NCBI RefSeq assembly: GCF_030272615.1 | Contig: NC_081406.1 | Coordinates: 248,615,218-248,679,217 of the forward strand | Source: Cryptomeria japonica | Lineage: Eukaryota; Streptophyta; Pinopsida; Cupressales; Cupressaceae | Length of the DNA: 64,000 bases | Direction: 5' to 3' | Shown here: piece after piece, positions 11,873-22,129 of the stretch | Layout of the letters: each line of letters opens with the position of its first letter | Position numbering within the stretch: the first letter of the stretch is position 1 | Notes under the pieces: model-generated | The model's database searches: none | What the model saw: the letters and a program-made list of their open reading frames with translations, nothing else | Told to the model about the DNA's origin: nothing | Program-made: the position numbers and the translations under genes

Positions 11873-12276
11873 CTGAGTTTGGTGAAAGCATCAATTCGAT
11901 GACTCTACAGAATATCTTTTAGGAGTTGATGCTAATTTACACACTTTAGGAGGTTTTCTAAAGGTGTGTAGGAAACATTACAAGAAACAGGAATTGAAGA
12001 GAAAATGCTCTGACCGAGACTAAGTTAATACATCACAACAGGAAATCACTTCATACAGGAAGAAATTATGTTTTAGTTCTTTACTTTTTGGCATTGTTGT
12101 CAAAGGGGGAGAAGATAGAAGAGAAGAGGAGAAGACCGAAGAAGAGGAGAAGACTAATGTATGGGGGAGAATTCTGATGACAGGGGGAGAGCATTTCAAC
12201 ATTTCAAAATCTCACAGCAATCCAAATCAATTACGTCAAATCAATTGGTTTTGCCATCAATGCCAAAGGGGGAGAT
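11873..12276 (+). other. Copia-1 3' noncoding region with repeated polypurine tracts
   Basis: Four purine tracts around GGGGGAGA occur: 12102-12112, about 12162-12170, 12182-12190, and the one abutting the 3' LTR at 12265-12275 (AAAGGGGGAGA). Only the last is placed to prime plus-strand synthesis. Purine-rich GAAGAGGAGAAGA repeats lie between. No gene is seen. Confidence 0.7.
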
Positions 12277-13793
12277 TGTTGGCATTTGGCATTATAACAG
12301 ACAAGGAGAGATTGTTGGCATTTCAATAAGGATATTGAGAAGGTTGTTTATGATTATGGATATAACTGATTAAAGATGATTTACTGTCTTAATATTATTA
12401 TTTTGTCATTGATGTCAAGATATTGATTTTCTAATTTAGTATGATGTTGCCATATCTTAAGAAGTATGATTTAATGAGTATAAAGATGTCGGTAAAAGAC
12501 ACAAAAAGAATATGATGAATAAGGGGATGAATAAGTTATTCAATGGGCAACTATTACCGAGTTAGACAATGATGAGATCATGATGTTTAGATTATTTTGA
12601 TATCATACATATGTTATTTATTGTAAGGTTAATACTATACTATGTTACCGAGCAAAGAACCTAGTCGGTAAACCCTAAGGTTATTGCTATTAGTTAATGA
12701 AGGCAGAATGTCTACCGAGTGAAGTATAGTATTTACCGAGTTGCAACTGAGTAATAACATAATGCATTAAATGATTAAAAGTATTTTTTAATGAAGAAAG
12801 CTGATGAGCTGGCTATGATTAAATGATTAGTATGTCATGAATGAAGTTTGTTAAAGAATCTATGGCAAAGGAAAATCAGCATGAAGATCTACAGTGCAGA
12901 TTGAACTGCAATACCATAGCACAAGTTCCAAGAAATGTATGCAAGTTCCAAGGTGGGGTAAAACATTTTTCAAATCGAAGAATACATTGAACCTGGTCAA
13001 AGTTTGAAGATCTAATGGCTATGATTGATCATGGGAAATGTGATCAAGGAGATTAAGCAGTTGGCAATTGTTTATAAATAGGGAACTATTGATAAACAAT
13101 GTATGTGGACAAGTGTATGCATAGGGACGCTACATAGTGATTACCGAGCACAGAAGCTTGAAGATCTATTTTGAATAACAAAGTATAGAGCCCAACAGAT
13201 GGACAAGATTAGTTCTATGTCTAGATTGTGTTGAGCAAATAAGAAACTGCTTTAGCATTTTAGATGTGAAGTTGCAGATAGATTTTTATTACTGTTATTT
13301 TGTGAAGTGACAGAAAATCTCTTAACCGAGTGGACTTAACAGTCTTATTTGTAAAACCCTCTAGCAAGGTGACATTCTGATTGAGTGTTTGAAATCCTTT
13401 AACAAGGTCACTTCTAACAAGGTGAAGATCCTAACAGATCTGAGGGAAATCCCTTAACTGGGTCACATCTAGCAATGTGTTTGTAATCTTTAATAGGATT
13501 TGCTTTTAACCGAGCATACTCTAGAAGAGTATATTTCTTAGTGGGTCCGAAATCCCATAGTGGTTTTTCCCTATTTGGGTTTCCACATTAAATTTGGTGT
13601 TATGAGGTTTATGATGTTTATATGCTTTTGAGTTTGCATGTTTAATAGTTTTGGTTATATTACTGAAGTATATGTTACTGAGGTTGAATCTGATGTTTTT
13701 ATGGAAGATTAAGTTTGTATGATTCACCTGCCCCCCCCCCTCTCATCTTATTAGCTTGGCATCTGTACTTAACATTAAGTATCAAAACTATCA
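12277..13793 (+). repeat. 3' LTR of Copia-1
   Basis: The 1517-bp LTR starts TGTTGGCATT and ends AAACTATCA. TATAAATA lies at 13073-13080, the hairpin array at 13319-13532 and a C run at about 13731-13740. The same internal second start (TGTTGGCATTTC) is at 12313. Confidence 0.93.
13319..13532 (+). repeat. Mini-hairpin array in Copia-1 3' LTR
   Basis: Eleven consecutive hairpins can be read: CTC-TTAACC-GAG (13319), GAC-TTAACA-GTC (13333), CCT-CTAGCA-AGG (13358), CCT-TTAACA-AGG (13396), CACTT-CTAACA-AGGTG (13409), AGATC-CTAACA-GATCT (13426), CCC-TTAACT-GGG (13451), CACAT-CTAGCA-ATGTG (13464), AATCT-TTAATA-GGATT (13485), TGCTT-TTAACC-GAGCA (13501), ATACTC-TAGAA-GAGTAT (13516). Stems differ in sequence but stay paired (with G-U pairs), and the loop is nearly constant. 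The function is unknown. Confidence 0.85.
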
Positions 13794-14616
13794 ATATATT
13801 ATTTCAAATGCCTTTATTTCCACTAATTTTTTGTATATCATGTCTTTATTATAGCCATGTGGAAATAGTGCTGACAATATGCTCACAGTTTGATCTCTTT
13901 GTACACATAATTTAATGGATGCAATGCAATATGTAATGTGTATATTAAGATTAGAATGAATGCAATATGTAGTGAATACCTTTATGTATGCAACCAAGTG
14001 ACTGTAATGAATGGACCTAAAATGAAATATGTAATGTAATGAAAAATGGATTTATAATTAATGCCACTTATTAAATATTGAATGAATGCAATTACAAAAT
14101 GCCTCTAAATGGTAATGCAAAATGCAATAATGATATAAAAATAATGGAAATGAGTCTATATGATAAATAATAATGACAAAAATGTGAAAATATGGAATTA
14201 AATGAAAATGATAATGGGAATGAAATAACAAAAATGTAATAATCATAAAAAAATGAATTGATAATCGTAATATGGTAAAATGTGCCTAAAATGACTATGC
14301 AACTAACTAAATGTATAGATAATGAAATGTGCAACTATATGAAGAATGCAACTACATGATAATGGGATAGTTTTTGTAATGTGCCAACCATAATATGATA
14401 ATATAGGACTAGACAAAATAATAGGGAGAAGTAAATAAATTGCGGTCTCCAAAAGGAAAAGGAGTGTCAGGATAACATGCAAAATGCAGTGAATGGAGTG
14501 GAGGGAAATTTGTTGTTGTGCATATGTGGAGAGAAAACCTTTTTTTTAATATTGCCAAAGATAATCTACATCACTTATTATAGGAATCAAGATGTTGTGA
14601 GGATCCAAGGTGTGGA

Positions 14617-15069
14617 CTAGACTCTTAGACAATAGGTATCTCTTGGATGCAATTGCGTAAACACCATGATGATGTAGATATGGGACTGTAGGTTTGCACA
14701 AGAGAGACTGTCAAACATGCCATACCACCAAAACATGCCCCAATATACACCCACAGAAAATGTACTAGGATATAGAATGATCTTGGTAGCTGTAGATAGG
14801 AGTAGTTGTAGGACAAAAAGATAAAAAACAAAGAAACACACCAAATCATGCAAACAAAATGCACAAGGCCAACTGACATCTCTTGCCAAGAGTAGGACTA
14901 GGACTAGGGTGATATTATCGGACATGGGAAGGATACAACACAATGGAAAAGGTTGACTAATAGGATTTACTAGGCAATAGAGAAGATGATAGGCACACCT
15001 GAATGCAGATATGAAACTGACAATGAAGACTTGTTTGGACTCATGTGGATGGGTGTTTGGATGGTGCAC
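14617..15069 (-). CDS. Hydrophobic 150-residue open frame in element A, uncertain
   Basis: This frame lies in the sense of element A, after pol, where some gypsy lineages carry an env-like frame. It has two long hydrophobic stretches (around NITLVLVLLLARD and FFVFYLFVLQLLL) and many Cys, Trp and Phe. I recognise no domain. It is unbroken for 150 codons although the element's pol is full of stops, but there is no homologue in B or C to support it, and an overlapping frame is open too. It may well be chance. Confidence 0.18.
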   Translation of the reverse strand: MHHPNTHPHESKQVFIVSFISAFRCAYHLLYCLVNPISQPFPLCCILPMSDNITLVLVLLLARDVSWPCAFCLHDLVCFFVFYLFVLQLLLSTATKIILYPSTFSVGVYWGMFWWYGMFDSLSCANLQSHIYIIMVFTQLHPRDTYCLRV

Positions 15070-15683
15070 AAGTCAAGAAGAAGCTCATCTTGATGGGATG
15101 AGCTCAGAGATTGGGGGAAATATTAGTGTGATGAGGTGCTCCTTACTCATAGCTTAGGCAAAAGCTCATCATCTCGTGTTGAGAGGGGATGGGGCATAGT
15201 AGAAGGGGAAGGAGACTTTATTAATTATGGATAATTCATAAATCATTCCAATTCCATTGTGGATGGGTGCTAATGGAAGTGGACTAGAAAATTGGAGATG
15301 AATTAATTCCTAAATATGGAGGCTATACGGGGAAGGGACAGATGGTGAAGATGGGAACATCTTGCACAAATGCCCTTAAAGGGTTCATAGAGATAGAAAT
15401 GGGGTAAATTCATTCCTGACATCGCTAATAAAATATGCAAACTGGGTGAGTGATGTGTTTGGTGGGGGAAGAAGGTGCCCAATTAATGGGTTACATGCAA
15501 AAATATGGCTACTGGGTGAGAGAGTGGGAAAAATGGAGTATGTCATGCTAGGGAAGTGGAATTTTCTCGCGAACACTAACAATATCGCAACACTAATGGG
15601 AGGGAGGAGGAAGGAAATTTCTTTAAGTCTCAACCCTGAAAAGCTAGTTTGTATGAATAGATTATGCATCTAATTTATTTACC

Positions 15684-15760
15684 TTGGCACCTGAGACCAG
15701 GTTTTCACCAAGGTACTTGCCCATAGTGCCACAAAGTGGTTTTCACTGAAGACAAACTAA
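15684..15760 (-). promoter_or_regulatory. GGTGAAAACC-type boxes after element A pol
   Basis: On the minus strand GTGAAAACC-type boxes recur (plus strand AGGTTTTCACC and TGGTTTTCACT), separated by a GTGCCA...GTACCTTGG segment. B (32262-32403) and C (48115-48260) have the same order at the same place, just after the polyprotein stop. The role is unknown; conservation suggests an RNA or packaging signal. Confidence 0.45.
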
Positions 15761-16336
15761 TTTTTTCTTTACATTTTTGCTTTTCCAATTTTTTTGTGTT
15801 TTTATGCTTTTTTAATTTTTTGATCTTTTATTTTTTATTTTTGAAAGCTAGTATCCTCTGAAGACTAGGTGTAGAATCTCTTTAGGTGCATGATGTTCAT
15901 AGGCTCATCCAAGGGATCTCATTCAAGAGTAGCCAATTGATAATCTCTTGATCCATACTTTGTAGTGATCACATAAGGTCCAAGCCAATTAGGCTCAAAC
16001 TTTCCTTTCTTTTCATGATCCTGGAGATTCTTTTTATTTTTCATAAGTACTAGGTCACCGATGTCAAATTCTTGGGTTTTGACTTTCTTGTTGTAGCTTA
16101 GCCAAAGGTGATTCTAGTATATACTCGGAGACAGTTTAAGGCCTTGAGGTGCCTTTCATCCAGTGGTTGTAGCTCTTGGAATCTGGTAACTCTATATTCT
16201 TTGTCTGGGAGGATGTTCTGTAGGGACACTCAGAGTAAGGGGATCTCAATCTCAAGGGAGAGGACAAATTCAGAACCAAATACTAGAGAGTACAGGGTGG
16301 CTCCTATGGGGGTGTGGATGCTTGTGCAGTATGCCC

Positions 16337-17541
16337 TGTTGGCATTTTTGATGATTATGTTGTGATTGTCATTGATGGACACACACTTGCTATGAGATCA
16401 CTTTTTGAATGTATGAATTATGCTCAACCGGTATTTGTTCCAAACCAGTATTATGTTGTAGTCTTTAGACTATCGGTGTTTTTCAGAAAGTGTTTACCAA
16501 TCTCAAGCAGCATGAAGACCTCAAGCGGTTCGAGGATCTCAAGCGGAATGGAGAAAAGGAACTAAAAGCGGCAGTTATCATTTTCCTAGTCTTCACTTTT
16601 GTCAAACCAATAGTCTGTTTAATAGTAAAACTGGTATTACTCTGAGTTACCAACTGGTAATTGGTAAAGTTGTATAAACCGGTAATACTCTGTGATGAGT
16701 TACCAACTGGTATATTTTTATGATGAGTTACCATCCACCGACACTTTGACGGTGATTTTGTGCCATGTTACCAAATGTGTCTAGATACAATGAACCTAGG
16801 AACTTGCAATGTAATCCTATTGGACCAACATGAAATCAGATTCCTTTTAAGGACATCATGTCTAGGGTTTTAGCATGTGTACCTATTAGGGTTTTTGGTG
16901 TTGATGAGTTCTTGTATGTGCAATCTTAACAGAGAAGATCAAGTCTATGTGCTGTAACAAAGTGTGGATTTACTGAAGACTGAAGTAATGTTGAAAGGCA
17001 TCAGCAATGAGCTACCATGGATCTAATCAAGCAGACTATGACATTTGCTAGATCATTCACTTGTTGATTACTCACATCTTTGACAAGTCAGAAACCCTTA
17101 ACCAGGTAGGCCCAGAAAAGCCTTTGTAAATCCTCTAACAAGGTGATTCACACTTGTGGATCTGAAATCCTCTCACAAGGTAGTCTTTAATCGGACTTAT
17201 CTCCTAACAAAGATTGAGATTCCTAACAGGATCTGTTCTGGTAAAGAACATTGTATGACCTTAACCGGTCTGACCTTAACCGATCTAGTTACTATTCTGC
17301 AGATAGTTACTTGTGAGTCTCATCTCACCGTGGTTTTTCCCATTTGGTTTTCCACATCAAAATATCTTGTGTTATGGTGACTGTGCTTCTATGGGTGAAT
17401 GCCTTACTTATTGTTTGGTTTGCATTTATGTTAACTGGTTTGTTAGTTAAACTGTTATATCGGTTTACTGCTAGACTGATAAAGTGTTTGAGTTCAGTAT
17501 TTTCTGGTATACTAATTCACCCCCCCTCTTAGTATTCATCA
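16337..17541 (+). mobile_element. Solo LTR 2 (copia type), inserted in element A integrase
   Basis: It starts TGTTGGCATT, ends TATTCATCA and is flanked by a perfect 5-bp target duplication TGCCC (16332-16336, 17542-17546). The insert is 1205 bp. It is only distantly similar to the Copia-1 LTR but shares its layout: a hairpin array (17095-17285), a TGGTTTTTCCC block and a C run with CTCTTAGTA near the end. Removing it restores continuity of the integrase frame of element A. Confidence 0.93.
17095..17285 (+). repeat. Mini-hairpin array in solo LTR 2
   Basis: Short inverted repeats with the same loop type: CCT-CTAACA-AGG, CCT-CTCACA-AGG, AGTCT-TTAATC-GGACT, GATTC-CTAACA-GGATC, GACC-TTAACC-GGTC, and GTTCT-GGTAA-AGAAC. 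The stem sequences differ from those of Copia-1. Confidence 0.75.
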
Positions 17542-18255
17542 TGCCCAAAGGGTGGGATGGAGTTGCAAGTGCCAATCACAGCTAGCTTCATTGACTATTT
17601 TCTTAAGAATTTTGATAAGGGTTTTATTAGAAGTCTCAACTTGACCATTATCTTATGGGTAATATGGAGTGGAAAAGTGGTGTTTGATGGATAACTTCTA
17701 GCATAATTCCTTAACATCCTATTTTTTGAAAGTTATTTCATTATTTATGATGACAACCTTGGGAATTCCATAGCGGTAGATGAGATAAATCAGGATGAAT
17801 TTGGAAATCTGTTTGCCAGTTGTGAAAGTGAGGGGTATGGCTTCCAACCACTTAGTAAAGTATTCAATGGCGATGATTATGAATTTATGTCCATTGGATG
17901 AGGTGGGGTGTATTTTACCTATAAGGTCAAGACCCCATTGCAAGAAGGGCCATGGTGTGATGAATGACTGCAGATCCTAAGAAGGTGCATGAATTTCTGA
18001 CAAGGGATACATTTTCTTCACATAGTGGTATGCATCTTCTTCTATTGTATGCCAGTAGTATCCTATATGTAAGATCTTCTTAGCTAGCATGAGGTCACTT
18101 GAGTGTGCTCCATAAATACCTGTGTGCACTTCATGTAGTGCCCATTCAACCTCCTCTTTTTTTAAACACCTTAGGTGGGTTCCATCAAAATGCCTTCGAA
18201 AGAGGGTATCACTAAGGATAGTATATCTGGTGGATCAGTGGATAAAGGTTTGTTG

Positions 18256-18790
18256 TTAGGTTTTAGTGAGGTGGGGTGGAATGGTGTTTTCTCGTAGGTA
18301 GGTGTAGGTTTCATGATACCAAGGGGAGTTAGGCCCAATGAGGATGCATACCATTTTTGATTCGAGAGCATCATATGCCAAAATTAGGAGTTGCTCGACC
18401 AAGAACTCACACTTTTGACAGTTTGTCAGCATCTGGAGGAGGGAATCAATTGTAGCCATAACATCAACAACTCTGTTATTTGTCCTGGGAATTTGATTGA
18501 ATTGGATGAGAGTGAAGTGCTTCTTGAGGTCTTCTACCATGTTGTGATAATGAAGTAACTTGTCATCTTTTATCTGATATTCATTATTTACTTATTGTAT
18601 GACAAGTTCAGAATCACCATAAATCCCTAATTCTATTATCTTCTATTGGATAGCCAAATGGAGACGAGTGATTAATGCTTCATATTCTACTATATTTTTA
18701 GTGCAGGCAAAGGCTATTTTGTATGACTTTGGTATGTATTCTCAATGAGGTGTTACTAGCAAGATACCTACCCTCGATCTATTTTGTGTG
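18256..18790 (-). pseudogene. Element A second (archaeal-type) RNase H, decayed
   Basis: It lies between the first RNase H and the integrase. On the minus strand one can read FDGSCT, then SYKIAFACTKNIVEYEAL, GIYGDSELVIQ, and ending FTLIQFNQIPRTNNRVVDVMA. These match the YFDGA, EYEAL, GDS and PREEN-ADALA motifs of the extra RNase H found in Tat gypsy elements. In-frame stops interrupt it. Confidence 0.75.
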
Positions 18791-18799
18791 CAAGAGCCA

Positions 18800-20389
18800 T
18801 CAAAATACAACTGCCAATTTGAAGATGTGTTGACATTCATGATGGAGTTCATCAGGAAATTCTGTGATAAAGGGACGATCAACTTGTAGGGGCACATCAG
18901 CCACTTGATCTACTATGACCTGTCCTTTGATGGCTTTCCAATCTACATACATGATGTCAAATTTACTCAAAATAATGACCCATTTTGTAGTACGTTCCGT
19001 GAGGGTATCCTTGGATAGAAAGTATTTGAGGGGATTGATCTTTGCTATTAACTTGGTCGCATTGTTGAGCATATAGTTCCACAGTTTTTGTGTGCTGAAG
19101 ACCAATGAAAATAAATCTCTTTCTATGGGGGTGTAATAGGGCCCATACCCTATAAGAGTGTGACTGATGTAGTAGATTACATGTTCTTTACCTTGGTCAT
19201 TTGTTTGTGCTAGTAATGCCCCAGTGCCACTATAGTTGCTAATATGTACAAAATAAGGGGTTGTCCTAGAATTGGTGGCATCAATATTAGAGAGGAGGCC
19301 AAGTATTATTTCAGTTTGTCGAAGGATTTTTGACATAGGTAGTCCCATTTGAATTTGGTATCTTTCCTTAGGAGATGTGCAAATGGGTGATACTTATCTA
19401 CCAATTGTGCAATGAACCTACAGATGGGCTAAAGTTTCCCTTGGAGGCTGTGAAGTTGTCTAAGTGCTTTAGGAGGAGGCATTTCCATTATAGATTTCAC
19501 TTTTGTGGGATCCACCTCAATGCCTCCGTGAGAGACTATAAACCCTAGGAGATTTCCTGATGTAACTCCAAAGACACATTTCTTAGGATTTAGGCGTACC
19601 TTATTTTTCTCAAGTCTCTTGAAGATTTGCCTTAGGACTAGGATATGCTCATCTCTTATTTTTGACTTACCTAGGAGATCATCTACATAGTCTTCCATTA
19701 TTTTGTGCAAGAGGTCATGGAAGATAGTAGTCATTGTGTATTGATATGTTGCTCTTGCATTCTTAAGACCAAAGGGCATGACTTGATAGAAAACGGTTCC
19801 CCAAGGTATTGTGAATGTTGTCTTATGTTGATCCTTCAATGATATTTATTTGATTGTACCTAGAAAAACCATTAATAAAGGAAATAATCTCATGTCTCCC
19901 TGTGAGATCTAAGATTATATCTATGTTGTGCAGTGGAAATTCATCTTTCGAACATTCTTTATTAAGGTCTTTGAAGTCGGTGCAAATCCTTATGCCCCTA
20001 GTGGGTTTTCCAATAGGTACTATATTAGAAACCCACTCCGAATAATCAATGGGTTTGATGAAACCAACATCCAACATTTTTTGCAATTTTGCTTTGACTA
20101 GGAGAAAAATCTGAGGAAGCATCTTGCATATATTTTATTTGACTAGTTTGGCATCTAGACAAACAACAAGATTATGTACTACCAAGTTAGGATGAAGGCT
20201 TGGCATGTCAGCATACGACCAAACAAAATTCTCTTTTGTCTCATCTAAAAAGCTCATGAAGTTATGTCTTTCTTGATCCATTAGAGACTTGGCTATGAGC
20301 ACATTCTTTGGAGTCTCTTTTGTACTCAAATTGATTATGTCTGTCTCCTCAATGAGTAGAGGGGATTTTTCCTGATGTGGGGGAAGCAT
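18800..20389 (-). pseudogene. Element A reverse transcriptase and RNase H, decayed
   Basis: The RT segment begins near 20389 with ENFVWSYADMP, typical of gypsy RT starts. It continues through FIKPIDYSEWVSNIVPI, RICTDFKDLNKE, FPLHNID, YQVMPFGLKNARATYQ and the catalytic DYVDDLLGKS near 19690-19660. RNase H follows with HVIYYISHTL, YTPIERDLFSLVF and the end motif KAIKGQVIVDQVAD near 18930. Frameshifts occur near 19830, 19380 and after 18800. The products would copy the element RNA inside virus-like particles; this copy cannot. Confidence 0.85.
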
Positions 20390-20399
20390 AGTAGAGAGG

Positions 20400-20585
20400 T
20401 CAAGCCCCTCATCTTCTAGTGCCTATTACAGGTTTTCACTAGAAGATGGGTCCTTTATTTTTTACTTTTTTTTTGTCCAAAGGTGCCTCATAGAGGTTTT
20501 CACTAGGGGACTTCTGAATTTTTTTTTATTTTCATTTTTGCAATTGATGGAATTGACTTGACTACCAAAGAAATCTTTTGGATGA
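20400..20585 (-). other. T-rich gap with GTGAAAACC boxes between protease and RT of element A
   Basis: After a stop at 20588 the frame is open again only from 20389, in the same register. The gap holds two copies of a plus-strand GGTTTTCACTAG box and long T runs, much like the region after pol. Ogre-type elements of this lineage carry an intron between protease and RT; whether this is one is not shown. Confidence 0.4.
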
Positions 20586-20587
20586 AG

Positions 20588-21540
20588 CTAAATCCCATTG
20601 AAAAAAGTGTAATTCTCAAGGTCTTTCATGTTGAGTAATGTGAGGAGAGAATCGTCAGCAGGACATATGTCAAGAACTAATTGTCCTTGTTGGCCCCAAT
20701 CAATAAGTCTAGGGTATAGAGGTTTAAGCGTGGATGGGTTAGAAGGGATAATGGGAGTGATGGTGTTTACATGGGCATCATTAAATATGTCATCAAGGTA
20801 TTCAAAAGCCAATTTATGGAATTCCTCTTCATCAGAGTCTTCAAATCTAGTAGGAGGGTCTGTTGGGGCACCAACGATGGTGATCTTAGGCACTGGTGAG
20901 TAACCCAAGCCCCTATTGTACTTATAAGAGATGAGTGAGATTGGTGCTTTGATTCCTTGTTCTTGTGGTCTAAGACCATGTCATTTATAATCCATCTTAT
21001 CTACCATGGAAAATGCCTTAGGATACATCTTCTTGGGGATGTCTATTGGTGCTTCATCTTCTTCTTGATACAACCAAGAGGTGACATCGATTTCTAAGAT
21101 TTCTTCATCAAGTGCGTTGCACTACTGGAATGTGGTTTATTTAACTTTATAGTGGGTTTTATTTTCTTCTTAATTTCCTTTAGTTTTCCATATGACTTGT
21201 GAGAAGGTGGAAGTTCACCTACATAGAGAGAATTATGAAGGGTGTAATATCCATAACCATTATCAATGATCTTGACCTTGACCTTGGGTTGAGATGAACT
21301 AGAGGTGGCATTTGAGGGATCGGATGGGGGAGGTGGAGCAATTGAATTGAGCAAACAATGGTAGGGGTGCTTTTCTTCAAGGAGTATGCAATATTGGAAG
21401 GGTTGCAGGTCAGCATGGATGGTAATTTCTCTACCATTAAATGGGAATTTAAGGCATTGGTGAAAAGTGGATGGGATAGCTTGAATGTATTGGATCCATG
21501 GATAGCCAAGAAGGATGCTATATAGGAGGTCAAGGTCCAA
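20588..21540 (-). pseudogene. Element A region between protease and RT
   Basis: This is the continuation of gag-protease: SILLGYPWIQ and CLKFPFNGREITIHAD are the end of the protease, matching NILLGRPWIHEM and CIKFPHNGVEVT of B and C. Then come a Ser/Pro/Lys-rich linker and an acidic segment, RFEDSDEEEFHKLAFEYLDDIF. Frameshifts lie near 21540 and between 21090 and 20910. Confidence 0.7.
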
Positions 21541-21835
21541 TTAAGACTTGGCATGTTGTTTCCACAATAGCAAGACCCACTTGAAGAGGTAATGTGATTG
21601 TACCTTTTGAAACCCTTTCTGCATCATCATAGGCTTTGATTGTGATCTTACCAAATGGATCAACCAAGTCTTTAGAGATTCCTAGTTGCTTAATTAACTT
21701 GTATGTATAAAGGTTTAAACCAGATCCACCATCTATAAGGACCCTTTTGATTTTGTGTTTTTTCACAATAGCTTCAATGTGGAGGGGCTTATTGTGAGAT
21801 GGGTCATCTGCAAGTGCATCCTTGGATGTGAACAC
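21530..21835 (-). pseudogene. Element A retroviral-type aspartic protease fragment
   Basis: Reads PLHIEAIVKKHKIKRVLIDGG then SGLNLYTYKLIKQLG; the DGGSGLN motif is the catalytic region, equal to DGGAGLN of B and C. The piece is part of the gag-protease frame and cleaves gag-pol in active elements. Confidence 0.8.
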
Positions 21836-22129
21836 AAGGTGGCATTGTGAAACAAGGTTATCAATAAGGGCCTATAATTGGGTTGCATTGATGTTGTTGG
21901 GGACACGAGACTCTAGGAGGACTTTCTTAAGGATCTCTTTGTGGACGGGGGATTTTTTAAGGAGCTCAAGGATGGAGATCTATGCAGGAGTTTCCTTGAG
22001 ATGATCAAGGCTATCATATTGTTAGGTAGATGACATAGGGTATTGTGGGGGAGGTGGAAGAACTCCCTAGATAGTAACTCTTCCTCTACGGGTGGTAACA
22101 TTACAATCACTCTAGGAATGTGAAGGTGA

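Larger units (their letters stand above)
6112..13793 (+). mobile_element. Full-length Ty1/copia element (Copia-1)
   Basis: It is bounded by LTRs 6112-7621 and 12277-13793 and a perfect 5-bp target duplication ATATA (6107-6111, 13794-13798). It has a primer site (7624-7635), a gag-pol reading frame (7687-11872) and a polypurine tract before the 3' LTR. The total is 7682 bp. Domain order protease, integrase, RT, RNase H is the copia order. Several polypurine-like tracts after pol and the long LTRs recall the SIRE/Maximus branch; that placement is tentative. Stops and one frameshift make it non-autonomous. Confidence 0.95.
13799..15862 (-). other. Element A 3' noncoding region
   Basis: This is element A sequence between pol and the antisense gene, interrupted on its left by the copia insertion. 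13.9-14.5 kb is low-complexity and ATG-rich; C has comparable sequence between pol and the PMD gene. The 15.67-15.84 kb part carries the conserved GGTGAAAACC-type boxes and T-rich runs. Confidence 0.5.
15865..17943 (-). pseudogene. Element A integrase, decayed and split by a solo LTR
   Basis: The core starts at WGLDLIG with HKFIIIAIEYFTKWLEAI. The second catalytic motif reads IINNEITF, where an Asp is expected before the Asn, and the third region near 17640 contains NGQVE. After the inserted LTR (16337-17541) the frame resumes with integrase C-terminal motifs: an EIEIPLL stretch, KFEPNWLGPYV, DYQLATL and the closing MHLKRFYT with stop at 15865. In B and C the same tail ends HLRRFYT or HLRRFYA. 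An upstream HHCC-like zinc-binding region is recognisable near 18090-17990 but has lost its cysteines. Confidence 0.8.

Noticed and set aside
4496-13793. One large copia element with three LTRs
   Set aside because: The first LTR has its own perfect target duplication (ATGTA) different from that of the full element (ATATA), so it is a separate solo LTR.
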